Assembly (NCBI GenBank): GCA_963702765.1 | Contig: CAVPEB010000049.1 | Location: 1-62,008, forward strand | Length of the DNA: 62,008 bases | Direction: 5' to 3' | Origin: DATMNR01 sp963702765 | Lineage (GTDB): Bacteria; Chloroflexota; Ktedonobacteria; Ktedonobacterales; Ktedonobacteraceae | Part shown: one piece after another, positions 46,475-54,912 of the stretch | How positions within the stretch are numbered: position 1 is the stretch's first letter | Layout of the letters: each line of letters opens with the position of its first letter | Program-made: the position numbers and the translations under genes | The notes under the pieces: generated by a model | The model's database searches: none | Told to the model about the DNA's origin: nothing | What the model saw: only the letters and a program-made list of their open reading frames with translations

Positions 46475-47793
46475 AGTCCGTGTAGATGAGTTTTTCCTGA
46501 TCCTGTACAATGTTAGCTAACGAAGCTGCCCACACGAGAAGAAATTCATCTGTCATATATGTACCTATACATTGCAAGCCCAGTGGCAGACCGTTAGTAG
46601 TATAGCCCAGCGGGTAGAGAAATAGCGGGCATACCTGCGTGGGTCCAGGGCAAGTTCATCAGCGGGCTGCCAGTGCTGCTAATACCTTTGGGGGCAGGGC
46701 CTGGAGCGGAAGGGCAAACCCAAAGATCAATCCCAGCTTGCGCCATGAGAGTCTGCAATTCGGTGCGTAGCTTTGGCGGGCTTGCACGTAAGGCGGACAA
46801 CTCTTCTGTACTCACTTCTCGCCCTTCGCGAATTGCTAATGCCGTGCGCGGCCTGTACAATGACTCAAAATGAGTGAACCATTCTGAATGTACCTGTGCC
46901 ATTTCTGCAAAAACCAGACGTGAATGTTGCTGGTTAATGGTTTCGATTTCTTCCAATGCCTTTACTCTTCGAACGGTGTATCCGGCATGTTCGAGGCGTT
47001 CAAGCTGATGCTCGAAAGCTGCAAGCCCTTCCGCCGATGCCTGTTCGAGATAAGGCCCTTCTGGCACTCCAAGCACAGGCAGGTCTGATATGTGTTGCTC
47101 GATCTTACGCCAGTTTTGACATAGCTGAGAAGCTGCCAGTTGCATATCTGCAACATCTGATGTAAAAATCCCAACGTGATCAAATGTTTCAGAGCAGAGA
47201 ATTCCACCTCTCATAGGTATTCTTTCATAGCTGGATTTGAAACCCACTACACCACAGAAGGCTGCGGGGCGTATTGTAGAACCAATGGTTTGCGTGCCGA
47301 TAGCCAGTGGGCAGAACCCCGCAGCAACGGCTGCTGCTGAGCCACTGCTCGATCCACCAGGAGAATAATCGAGGTTACGGGGATTACGCGTTGGCCCTGG
47401 CTCGAAGTATGCGAACTCGGTTGTGATCGCTTTACCCAAAATAAGTGCGCCTGCTAAACGCAGGATATGCACACAATCACTTTCAGGTCCGATGAATAAC
47501 TCAATCGGAAGTTGTGATCCAGCATGAGTCGGGAAGCCATCAACACGAAAGATATCTTTTATTGCTACTGGTATGCCAAATAATGGAGGACGGCTCGCGG
47601 GATCGGGAAAGTGCATGTGCAGCTCTTGTGCTTCATGTAACAAACGTGCGCGTCGTCCTTCCTCAGGCAGCAGCGCCTGGATGTGTGGTTCTGAAGCATC
47701 AATGAGGTCGCAGAGTTGATTGATGTAGGTGAGTAGATCTAGCGCACCTGTCTGCAGTTCGGCGGAAGTTTCTACGAGGGATGCAGGAAACAT
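46475..47793 (-). CDS. Amidase-signature family protein, frameshifted near the C-terminus
   Basis: An amidase-signature enzyme of about 440 residues. Its Ser-cisSer-Lys triad is visible: the lysine in PVAIKDIFRVDG, and GGSSSGSAAAVAAGF followed by GSTIRPAAFCGVVGFK. It hydrolyses amides, and the substrate is open (GatA-like but without the Gat context). The uninterrupted frame stops at 46594 after SLPAGLYY. In another frame the family end continues: YTTNGLPLGLQCIGTYMTDE and then VQDQEKLIYTD, with stop at 46475, so one indel sits near 46600-46605. ATG 47793 has AAAGGAGC; the open frame extends to 47856 without a ribosome site. Confidence 0.8.
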
Positions 47794-47880
47794 GAATTCG
47801 GCTCCTTTCTTTCTGTTGAGAAAGCAAGTTTGCAACTGAATACCGTATTCTAACACCGATGATTGAAGAAACGCGAAAAA

Positions 47881-47906
47881 AGCCTGATACCAACGGGTAT
47901 CAGGCT
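47881..47906 (-). terminator. Intrinsic terminator after the cyclophilin genes
   Basis: AGCCTGATACC (47881-47891) pairs with GGTATCAGGCT (47896-47906). On the minus strand the stem is followed by TTTTTT. This is a normal terminator for the cyclophilin transcript. Confidence 0.85.
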
Positions 47907-47926
47907 CAAAAATTCTATTGAAGAAT

Positions 47927-48400
47927 CTATTCGACAGTCACTGACTGCATAATATCGCCAACACGAATATTGCGTACCACGTCCATTCCCGCAACTGTAT
48001 CACCGAAGATGGTGTAGTTCGGCGGCAATCCAGGCTGATCTTCCAGGCAAATGAAGAACTGACTACCGTTGGTATTTGGGCCTGCATTGGCCATTGCAAC
48101 AGTTCCAGCCTTATATGGACGTTTTACTGCTTCATCTTGAAATTTATAACCAGGGCCACCAGAGCCTGTGCCAGTGGGATCACCACCTTAAATCACAAAA
48201 CGCGGGACGACGCGATGGAATGTTATTCCATCATAATAGCCATCGCGTGCTAGAGTCACGAAGTTATTGACGGTCATAGGCGCTTCGGCAGGATTCAAAT
48301 CCAGGTGGATATCACCTTTGTTGGTCTTAATGACAACATGGTATGTCCTGTTCGTTTCGATCTGCATCTGTGGAGGCGCATTATATTGCTTTGCTGGCAT
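47927..48400 (-). CDS. Cyclophilin-type peptidyl-prolyl isomerase with an in-frame TAA
   Basis: A small cytoplasmic cyclophilin of 157 codons. It reads NKGDIHLDLNPAEAPMTVNN, YYDGITFHRVVPRFVI, then a TAA at codon 71 (48188-48190), then GGDPTGTGSGGPGYKF, ANAGPNTNGSQFFICLED and NYTIFGDTVAGMDVV. The family has QGGDP or QTGDP at the stop, so CAA (Gln) has become TAA. The frame is not shifted: 474 bases separate start and stop. Either this is one miscalled base or a genuine nonsense mutation. The FHR, F and NGSQFF active-site residues are kept. Another cyclophilin starts 28 bases upstream, on the same strand. Confidence 0.75.
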
Positions 48401-48427
48401 AAAACTAACCTTTCTTTACTTCGTAAT

Positions 48428-49315
48428 TTACTTGGATGCTGGGAGTACAATCACGTGGTAAATTTGGTCCGGTTTAATTTTCTTACTGGCAGCATCATCG
48501 CCAGGACCTTGAATTTTTTGGGCAACATCCATACCCACGACTACACGTCCAAACAAATTATACGACTTTTGTAGCTTTGCTGTATCGTTTGCTGTGCAAA
48601 TGAAGAATTGACTGCCATTCGTATTCGGACCAGAGTTCGCCATTGCCACACAGCCCTGAGTGTAATTGCCCTTTACAGGCTCGTCATTGAATTTGTAACC
48701 AGGACCGCCAGTGCCAGTGCCTGTGGGGTCGCCAGTTTGGATGATAAAACCCGGGACAACCCGGTGGAATATCATGCCATCATAGAATTGAGCATCAGCC
48801 AGATATACAAAATTGTTCACTGTATTCGGTGCGTATTGAGGATCAAGTTCCAACACAATAAGGCCACGGTTGGTGTTAATCCCTGCGCAATAATATTTTG
48901 AAGTATCTATAACATTGGTCGGAGCTACCTTATATGTATGCTGAGTTTTATTGAATTCAGCCGCAGTTGGAGCAGGCGATGTATCCGTAAGCTGTTTGGT
49001 CATCGCAATGCAAGGCGATGGGTTAGGTAACGCCAGGTTCGCCGTTGTCGTGGGCTTTGCTGCTGCTTTGGGTTTTGCCTGCGCAAAAGGCCCAACATGA
49101 AAATAGGAGAGCGCAAAAATGCTTGAAGCGATCACCAGTATTGATAATGCAATGGCCCATGGGTAACGTGCTAATCCACGTTTTGGCGCCTGATAGCCAG
49201 CTCCCTTTTGTTGCTGCTTCTGTGGTTTGTCCTGTATAGGTGGTGGTGGCGTGGCATGCGCCCTGGCAATTCTTTCTTCTCGTTTTGTAATTTCACGTTT
49301 TGATGTTTTTGGCAT
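48428..49315 (-). CDS. Membrane-anchored cyclophilin-type peptidyl-prolyl isomerase
   Basis: This 295-residue protein has a short basic N-terminus, one membrane helix (AIALSILVIASSIFALSYF), a Pro/Ala/Thr linker, and a complete cyclophilin domain of about 165 residues. The domain shows LIVLELDPQYAPNTVNNFVY, FYDGMIFHRVVPGFIIQTGD, GCVAMANSGPNTNGSQFFIC and LFGRVVVGMDVAQKI. It would fold proteins outside the membrane. It is the first gene of a pair with the shorter cyclophilin at 47927. ATG 49315 follows an A/T-rich region with AAGGAG. Confidence 0.85.
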   Translation of the reverse strand: MPKTSKREITKREERIARAHATPPPPIQDKPQKQQQKGAGYQAPKRGLARYPWAIALSILVIASSIFALSYFHVGPFAQAKPKAAAKPTTTANLALPNPSPCIAMTKQLTDTSPAPTAAEFNKTQHTYKVAPTNVIDTSKYYCAGINTNRGLIVLELDPQYAPNTVNNFVYLADAQFYDGMIFHRVVPGFIIQTGDPTGTGTGGPGYKFNDEPVKGNYTQGCVAMANSGPNTNGSQFFICTANDTAKLQKSYNLFGRVVVGMDVAQKIQGPGDDAASKKIKPDQIYHVIVLPASK

Positions 49316-49482
49316 AGAGTTTTGTAATAACTCCTTTTGTTATAGTGATTGTTAAACTGAAAGTCATCATTTCGTGCTATAATAATCCCCCCACGTGATT
49401 GGGTCAAGTCCTGCAAGTCATTTCTTCTCTTCAGAATCCCCGGTATACAGATTTTTTTACACAATTTTTACGTGGAAAATCC

Positions 49483-49613
49483 TGTGGATAAATTCGGGGA
49501 TAACTGGGATAAGTCACCTATTATAGTGGATAAGTAGAGGATAAGTAGCATTATGTCATGCTGGTCATCTTCATTATGCATGGGTTACAGAAAGATATAT
49601 CCACATATCCACA
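49483..49613. promoter_or_regulatory. Cluster of DnaA boxes
   Basis: An exact DnaA box, TGTGGATAA, lies at 49483-49491. One-mismatch boxes occur at 49525-49533 (AGTGGATAA) and at 49597-49605 and 49605-49613 (ATATCCACA twice, head-to-tail). Weaker GGATAA copies lie at 49505-49512 and 49536-49544. Either an origin-like region or DnaA control of dnaB. Confidence 0.55.
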
Positions 49614-49745
49614 GAGAACATTGTTTGCTTGCTGATTGATTTCAGGGGAAAAATTCGCTACACTACTGAGACGCACAATATTCACGAACATAAGAGATTT
49701 TTTACCCATAAAATCAGTAATTTTAACGCTAAGAATCGAACTTAT

Positions 49746-49755
49746 GTGCTATAAT
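49746..49755 (+). promoter_or_regulatory. Extended -10 promoter of dnaB
   Basis: TG lies one base before TATAAT (49750-49755), the extended -10 form. No clear -35 is present. The transcript would have a leader of about 55 bases before GTG 49816. Confidence 0.45.
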
Positions 49756-49815
49756 CCGCCTGAGCAGGGATAAGATGCGTTTAACCTCAAAGGCAAGAAG
49801 TGAGCGAATTTTACT

Positions 49816-52419
49816 GTGGAGAAGCTTTTACCGCAAAACATAGAGGCAGAATGTGGCGTACTTGGTAGTATCATCATCGATCCCGAAGCCATCGTCCAGG
49901 TGTCAGATTTTCTTCATGCTGACGACTTCTATCGTGATGCTCACCATGCTATTTATGAGGTGATTCTCCAGTTATATGAAGAGCATGAGCCAGCGGACTT
50001 TATTACAATCTGTGACGAGCTGGAGCGTCGGAACAAACTGGAGGAGGTAGGTGGCGCAAGCTATATTACCTCGCTTATCAACCAGGTTCCCACCAGTGGC
50101 AATGTAGAGTTTTATGCACGTATTGTTGAGCGCACAGCGATATTACGACGCTTGATCCATGCTGCCGGGCAGATTGCCGCAATTGCATATGAGGAGGGTG
50201 ATGCTGAGATTGCTCTGGATAAAGCAGAACAATTGATTTTCAATATTAGCCAGCGACATGCCCGCTCCGACTTTTCACACATGCGTGACGTTCTTGCCGA
50301 ATACATGAACAAATTGGATAAATTACATGAGCGCCGTGGCTCAATTGTCGGTGTGCCAACAGGGTTTACTGATCTTGATCGCCTGACTGGCGGTCTGCAA
50401 AAATCTGATTTGATCGTGCTGGCTGCTCGACCTGGTATTGGTAAATGCCTCACAGCGAATACCTTGATAGATGACCCTGAAACCGGTGAAAGATTGACTA
50501 TCGAGGAGTACGTACGTCGTCGTTTGCCCTTCGTTTGTGGGATCTCAGACGAAGGCAAAATGCGTAGAACTAGTATTACCGATTGGATAGATAGCGGAAT
50601 GCAGGCTTGCTATCGAGTCCGTACCGGCACAGGAAGAATGGTAGAAGTAACAGGGCATCATCCATTCCTTACTATTAACGGTTGGACTCCATTGCACGAT
50701 ATCAGCGTTGGACAAAGTATTGCCGTGCCTAGATCGGTTGAGACCTTTGGAACCGATGAAAGTTGGTCTTTGGATAAGGTCAGGCTCTTGGCTTACTTCA
50801 TCGCTGAGGGGGGACTCACACATACTTCGCCATATTTCACGAATACGGACCCTGTTCTTATCGAGGATTTCAAACAGATCATTGCTTCACATTTCCCCGA
50901 GTGTGTAGTCAGGCAATATAAAATCTCCTATGCTGTTGTTCAGCCGAGAAACACAGAAACGATGCGAGGAGGAGCGATTTTGCCCAAGAATCCTGTTACT
51001 TTGTGGCTGCACGAATTAGGTTTGAAAGGTAAACTCGCGAAAGATAAATTCTTTCCGCCGTGTGTATGGATGTGGAGTCGAGGTTACCTGGTAGAATTTT
51101 TACGAGCGTTGATGAGCTGCGATGGGAGTATTTATTCCTCGCATGGGCATCCTCGCATTGAGTATACCGTTGCTTCCAAACAATTAGCGACCGACCTGCA
51201 TCACGCATTCACTCGATTTGGTATTGTCAGTAAGTTCTATCGCACTTCACAAGGGGCCTGGCGTGTCGAGATCACATCTCCCGAAAGTGTTGAGATATAT
51301 CAGAAGCAGATAGGATGGCTTGGAGAAAAAACAGCTCGTTTTGCAGATTATACTCATAACATCTCTTTACGGGTAGGCAATCTAGGGCACGCACCTCAAG
51401 CTGTATGGGAATTGGTGTGTGAAGCAGCAAAACTTCAAGGGTTATCAATGGTGGAGCTGGCGCGTAGAAGCGGGGAAACTAGCAAATCCGGTAAATACGG
51501 AGGATACAACGCTCATAAGAAACGAAGCCTTCCTCGTTATCGACTGGCGGCTTACGCTGAAGTATTAAACGACGCTTCTTTAGCTCGCTTTGCCAGTCCA
51601 GACATCTATTGGGATGAAGTCGTCTCTATAGATCCAATAGGGGAACACCAAGTATACGATCTGACTGTACCCGATGGGCAAAATTTCGTAGCCCAAGATA
51701 TTTTTGTTCATAACACCAGTCTGGCATTGAGTTTAGCGCATAATGCCGCCTTAAAATATCACAATTCTATCGCGGTATTCAGTTTAGAGATGAGTAAGGA
51801 TCAGTTGGCGCAGCGCCTGCTCTCAATGGATGCAAGGATAGATCAGCAGCGGCTGCGGACAGGCATCATCGAGGAAGACGAGTGGGATCGCATCGTGTAT
51901 GCGATGGATACGCTCTCAGAATCCAATATTTGGATTGATGATACAGCGGGTATCTCTACCATGGAGATGAGAAGTAAAGCTCGACGCTTACAGGCGGAAC
52001 ATGGCATCGATCTGATTATTGTAGATTATTTACAGTTGATGCAGGCTACCATTGGCGGCAGGCGCAACGAAAATCGCGTGCAAGAGATCTCTGAAATCAG
52101 TCGCAGCCTGAAAGGGCTAGCAAGAGAGTTGAATGTTCCAGTGTTGGCGCTTGCGCAGCTTTCGCGTGCCGTTGAGAGCCGGCAGTCAAAGGTGCCTCAG
52201 TTGTCTGATTTGAGAGAAAGTGGCAGTATAGAGCAGGATTCGGATATCGTTATGTTTATTTATAGAGATGACCTTTATAACCAGGAATCCGAACGAAAAA
52301 ATATCGCAGATATTATTATTGCAAAACATCGTAATGGGCCTGTTGGCGAAATCAGCCTTTATTTTCAAGCCAGCCAGACCCGCTTTCGCGATCTTGAGCT
52401 TAACACATCAGCGGAATAA
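49816..52419 (+). CDS. dnaB: Replicative DNA helicase DnaB with an intein
   Basis: A precursor of 867 residues. The joined exteins are 444 residues, normal for DnaB, the hexameric 5'-3' helicase. The N-terminal domain runs from PQNIEAECGVLGSIIIDPEA. Walker A ARPGIGK is cut by the intein after its lysine, and continues after it as TSLALSLAHNAALK. Walker B is LIIVDYLQLMQA, and the C-terminal motifs are SRSLKGLARELNVPVLALAQ and LRESGSIEQDSDIVMFIYRD. The start is GTG 49816. dnaD- and dnaC-like genes follow closely, so the three probably form a replication-restart or initiation operon. An upstream DnaA-box cluster fits replication control. Confidence 0.95.
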   Translation: MEKLLPQNIEAECGVLGSIIIDPEAIVQVSDFLHADDFYRDAHHAIYEVILQLYEEHEPADFITICDELERRNKLEEVGGASYITSLINQVPTSGNVEFYARIVERTAILRRLIHAAGQIAAIAYEEGDAEIALDKAEQLIFNISQRHARSDFSHMRDVLAEYMNKLDKLHERRGSIVGVPTGFTDLDRLTGGLQKSDLIVLAARPGIGKCLTANTLIDDPETGERLTIEEYVRRRLPFVCGISDEGKMRRTSITDWIDSGMQACYRVRTGTGRMVEVTGHHPFLTINGWTPLHDISVGQSIAVPRSVETFGTDESWSLDKVRLLAYFIAEGGLTHTSPYFTNTDPVLIEDFKQIIASHFPECVVRQYKISYAVVQPRNTETMRGGAILPKNPVTLWLHELGLKGKLAKDKFFPPCVWMWSRGYLVEFLRALMSCDGSIYSSHGHPRIEYTVASKQLATDLHHAFTRFGIVSKFYRTSQGAWRVEITSPESVEIYQKQIGWLGEKTARFADYTHNISLRVGNLGHAPQAVWELVCEAAKLQGLSMVELARRSGETSKSGKYGGYNAHKKRSLPRYRLAAYAEVLNDASLARFASPDIYWDEVVSIDPIGEHQVYDLTVPDGQNFVAQDIFVHNTSLALSLAHNAALKYHNSIAVFSLEMSKDQLAQRLLSMDARIDQQRLRTGIIEEDEWDRIVYAMDTLSESNIWIDDTAGISTMEMRSKARRLQAEHGIDLIIVDYLQLMQATIGGRRNENRVQEISEISRSLKGLARELNVPVLALAQLSRAVESRQSKVPQLSDLRESGSIEQDSDIVMFIYRDDLYNQESERKNIADIIIAKHRNGPVGEISLYFQASQTRFRDLELNTSAE
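50446..51714 (+). other. Intein in the DnaB Walker A, with LAGLIDADG endonuclease
   Basis: The insert covers residues 211-633 (423 residues). It begins with Cys (CLTANTLIDDPETGE) and ends FVAQDIFVHN followed by Thr as the +1 extein residue. Splicing motif B is VTGHHPFLTINGW; motif F is VYDLTVPDGQNFV. Two LAGLIDADG-like blocks appear as LLAYFIAEGG and FLRALMSCDGS, giving a homing endonuclease. A segment with LSMVELARRSGETS looks like an extra DNA-binding helix-turn-helix. The insert is intact and in frame, so splicing is plausible. Confidence 0.9.
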
Positions 52420-52433
52420 TTGGATGAAAAGGA

Positions 52434-53183
52434 ATGACACTATTTGCAGGATTTCCATCCGGAAAAAATCCATATGTGCCGGTTCCAGAAGTATTTTTTA
52501 CGGAGCTATTACCAGAGATTGAGGATACCGCTGAACTGAAAGTGACATTGCACCTCTTCTGGCTACTGGCACAAAAACAGGGTGACCCACGTTGCGTCAA
52601 TGAGCACGAATTGATAGCTGATAGCGTCTTGTTGCAAAGCCTCAAGCGTAGAGGCGATCCTCGACCTGTCGAAGAACGCCTGCACCAGGGATTAGAAAAA
52701 GCAGTTGCGCGTGGCACTATTTTGCGTATACACTTGAAGGTGTTGAATGATGCTGGCGATCAGGAAGAGCTTGTTGACTGGTTTTTCTTTAATACATTTC
52801 GCAGTCGAAAAGTCGTAAAAGAGTTACAAGGAGGTGAGTTGGTTCCTGCGAGCATGCTTAATATCGAGCAGGAACAGTTAGAGCAAGGAAATGACGGAAG
52901 GAATATAGCAGGTAAACATACCACAATACATACATATGATACACAGCAACATATACAGGTACAAATCGATCGTCCTAATATTTTTGTGTTATATGAGCAG
53001 AATATTGGCTTACTCTCACCGCTTCTTGCTGATGAATTAAAAGACGCTGCTGATCAGTATCCCGAAGAGTGGATAGAAGCAGCGTTTCGCGAAGCAGTGC
53101 AACATAATAAACGAAAATGGAGCTATATCCGCGCCATTTTAAGGCGTTGGGAAACGGAAGGCAGACAAGTATGGAACGCCTGA
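52434..53183 (+). CDS. DnaD-like replication protein
   Basis: The 249-residue protein has an N-terminal helical domain beginning FAGFPSGKNPYVPVPEVFF and LPEIEDTAELKVTLHLFWLL. Its C-terminal DnaD/DnaB-like helix bundle contains LYEQNIGLLSPLLADELKD and YPEEWIEAAFREAVQHNKRK followed by a WSYIRAILRRW end. DnaD proteins remodel DNA and help load the helicase during initiation in Firmicutes. It starts 15 bases after the dnaB stop and overlaps the loader gene by 13 bases. AAAAGGA sits immediately before the ATG. Confidence 0.8.
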   Translation: MTLFAGFPSGKNPYVPVPEVFFTELLPEIEDTAELKVTLHLFWLLAQKQGDPRCVNEHELIADSVLLQSLKRRGDPRPVEERLHQGLEKAVARGTILRIHLKVLNDAGDQEELVDWFFFNTFRSRKVVKELQGGELVPASMLNIEQEQLEQGNDGRNIAGKHTTIHTYDTQQHIQVQIDRPNIFVLYEQNIGLLSPLLADELKDAADQYPEEWIEAAFREAVQHNKRKWSYIRAILRRWETEGRQVWNA

Positions 53184-54715
53184 ATGATATTTTGGGGAGA
53201 ATACCACAGCATCGTCAACAGAATATGGAACGTCATCAAGATCCATCTTCGCATGGTCAAGAGATCGCGCCCTCGCGCTACCCTTCACGCGAACCGGGAT
53301 CAGGTTCACGTTCCTCCCAACCACATTACCAGCACAAAATACCACAACGCGCTCATTACGAGCAGGGTAAATATTCACAGCAAGGCTCGCATTCTGCCTA
53401 TTCCAGGCAGCAATCGCCTGCAAGGGGAGTTCCATATCAATCGGGTTCACAGCATCAAATCGATAATGGTAGCCGTGGGCAATATGAAGATGATTATATG
53501 CCACGTAGTAGGGGAAAGATGGGGATTTCTTCAGCGGATTCTGTTGATGAATTCTCAGTTTTAGCAGGAAGCGATGTGCGCGAAGAATGGGGTGATGATA
53601 CTGGTGATATGCTGTATGGTGATTGGGAAGATGATGGAAACGACCCAAACACGCGCTTCAACTCGCAGGTGACGGGATCAGTTTTACACGAAAGAAATTC
53701 AATCTACCCCGGGCCTGCACGAGATACTCAAGCGTATCACGAAAGCAATCGTTCTTTTGTCACGCGAGATTTACACATGGCTTCCAGTGGAGACTCGAGA
53801 TCTCAAATGCCGCGCCATCCAGGAGATTATTATGTCCAATCAGTGCCACATGTGCCGAATCGGTCTGTATCGCAGGAAGCCCAGCGCTCAATTCGCATGA
53901 CCCAACCCCTCAAGCCACAATCGATTATTCGCTCGAACCAGGAAGGTGAGCAAGAGGGGCCAAATGCCCAAATCCTTAAGCCACAGCTGGTCAGGCATGA
54001 ACTGGCACAACAAAATGCCACGGTGCAATCCTGCTCTATTTGCAAAGGGGCAGGCTATTTACGAGCAGATGTCCCCTTTGGTCACCCCAATTTTGGAAAA
54101 CCAATCGCCTGTGAATGTAAAGAGGCGGAACGCAAGGCGAAGAGACGCCAACAGTTGCAAGAAATGTCTGATCTTGGCGCATTTTATGACAAAAGTTTTA
54201 GAAACTTTAACATGCGCGTGCCAGGTATACAAGAAGCTTATAGTTGTGCTTGCGATTTTGCCCAGGATCCTAATGGTTGGCTCCTCCTGATCGGGCCTAA
54301 CGGAAGCGGAAAGACCCATCTTGCAGCAGCAATTGCTAATAAGAGTCTGGAAGATGGCGCACTTGTGCTCTTCGCGACAGTGCCTGACCTGCTCGACCAT
54401 CTGCGAGCCGCCTTCGCACCAACCTCGAATGAAGTGTATGATCAACTCTTTTCACGCATGCGCGAGGCAGAAGTGCTCGTACTGGATGATCTTGGAGCGC
54501 AACAAAGTTCTCCCTGGGCAAACGAGAAGCTCTTCCAGCTACTGAATTATCGCTATAATTCTCGTTTCCCAACCGTCATCACAGCTAATTCACGGGGGTT
54601 GCAGGGAATCGATGAGCGTATACGCTCTCGTCTGACTGATGCGAGCCTGGTGACCACGGTTATTATGGATCGTGCAAAGGATTTCCGCCCAAATAATCCA
54701 AGAAGAATTTCGTGA
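53171..54715 (+). CDS. DnaC/DnaI-like helicase loader ATPase with a long disordered N-terminus
   Basis: About 514 residues. The first 280 or so are Gln/Arg/Ser/His-rich and look disordered, with no domain visible. Residues from about 288 form a zinc-binding cluster CSICKGAGYL with CECKEAE after it. Then comes the AAA+ domain with Walker A GPNGSGKTHLAAAIA (about 375) and Walker B VLVLDDLGAQ, and the sensor region ITANSRGL. DnaI/DnaC-type proteins load DnaB onto DNA. ATG 53171 with GGAAGGCAG in the end of dnaD is the natural start and gives an overlap of 13 bases. The upstream frame from 53117 lies inside dnaD. Confidence 0.8.
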   Translation: MERLNDILGRIPQHRQQNMERHQDPSSHGQEIAPSRYPSREPGSGSRSSQPHYQHKIPQRAHYEQGKYSQQGSHSAYSRQQSPARGVPYQSGSQHQIDNGSRGQYEDDYMPRSRGKMGISSADSVDEFSVLAGSDVREEWGDDTGDMLYGDWEDDGNDPNTRFNSQVTGSVLHERNSIYPGPARDTQAYHESNRSFVTRDLHMASSGDSRSQMPRHPGDYYVQSVPHVPNRSVSQEAQRSIRMTQPLKPQSIIRSNQEGEQEGPNAQILKPQLVRHELAQQNATVQSCSICKGAGYLRADVPFGHPNFGKPIACECKEAERKAKRRQQLQEMSDLGAFYDKSFRNFNMRVPGIQEAYSCACDFAQDPNGWLLLIGPNGSGKTHLAAAIANKSLEDGALVLFATVPDLLDHLRAAFAPTSNEVYDQLFSRMREAEVLVLDDLGAQQSSPWANEKLFQLLNYRYNSRFPTVITANSRGLQGIDERIRSRLTDASLVTTVIMDRAKDFRPNNPRRIS

Positions 54716-54717
54716 AA

Positions 54718-54744
54718 TTAGCAGACTTTCATCGAGAGTGCTAA
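54718..54744 (+). promoter_or_regulatory. CIRCE-like operator upstream of clpP
   Basis: TTAGCAGAC (54718-54726), nine bases, then GAGTGCTAA (54736-54744). CIRCE is TTAGCACTC-N9-GAGTGCTAA: the right arm is perfect, the left has seven of nine matches, and the spacing is exact. HrcA would be the repressor. It lies directly before the clpP promoter. Confidence 0.55.
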
Positions 54745-54751
54745 ATTAGTG

Positions 54752-54781
54752 CCTGTAATTCTTGCGTTTGCAAGTTACAGG
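54752..54781 (+). terminator. Stem-loop after the loader gene
   Basis: CCTGTAA-TT-CTTGC pairs with GCAAGTTACAGG with a small bulge and a four-base loop. No T-run follows; it overlaps the clpP -35 and may be a terminator or regulatory stem. Confidence 0.4.
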
Positions 54782-54790
54782 TGCTATCAT
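54762..54790 (+). promoter_or_regulatory. Predicted clpP promoter
   Basis: TTGCGT (54762-54767), 17 bases, TATCAT (54785-54790). The CIRCE-like site ends 17 bases before the -35. Confidence 0.45.
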
Positions 54791-54912
54791 TATGTTACGT
54801 GGCCTTGCGAAAGCAAAAATCCTCTGCACATTTTGTCTCTACCGATAGTCAAACTCATCCAGGTATGTAAGGAAGAGGGACAGATCGTTTCGGATATGAA
54901 GAAGGAGTAAAG

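Larger units (their letters stand above)
49316..49815. other. Intergenic region upstream of dnaB
   Basis: No gene is seen in these 500 bases. It carries the DnaA-box cluster (49483-49613), AT-rich runs on both sides, and an extended -10 promoter close to dnaB. Confidence 0.6.

Noticed and set aside
47927..48400. Stop-codon recoding or read-through in the cyclophilin
   Set aside because: TAA is not a known recoding codon here, there is no supporting structure, and a base error or mutation is simpler.
49316..49815. A definite chromosomal origin
   Set aside because: DnaA boxes are present but dnaA and dnaN are not in the window, so I only report a candidate.
53139..53648. Minus-strand frame in the disordered part of the loader gene
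   Set aside because: Low-complexity DNA yields long frames in all phases; no start or conservation.
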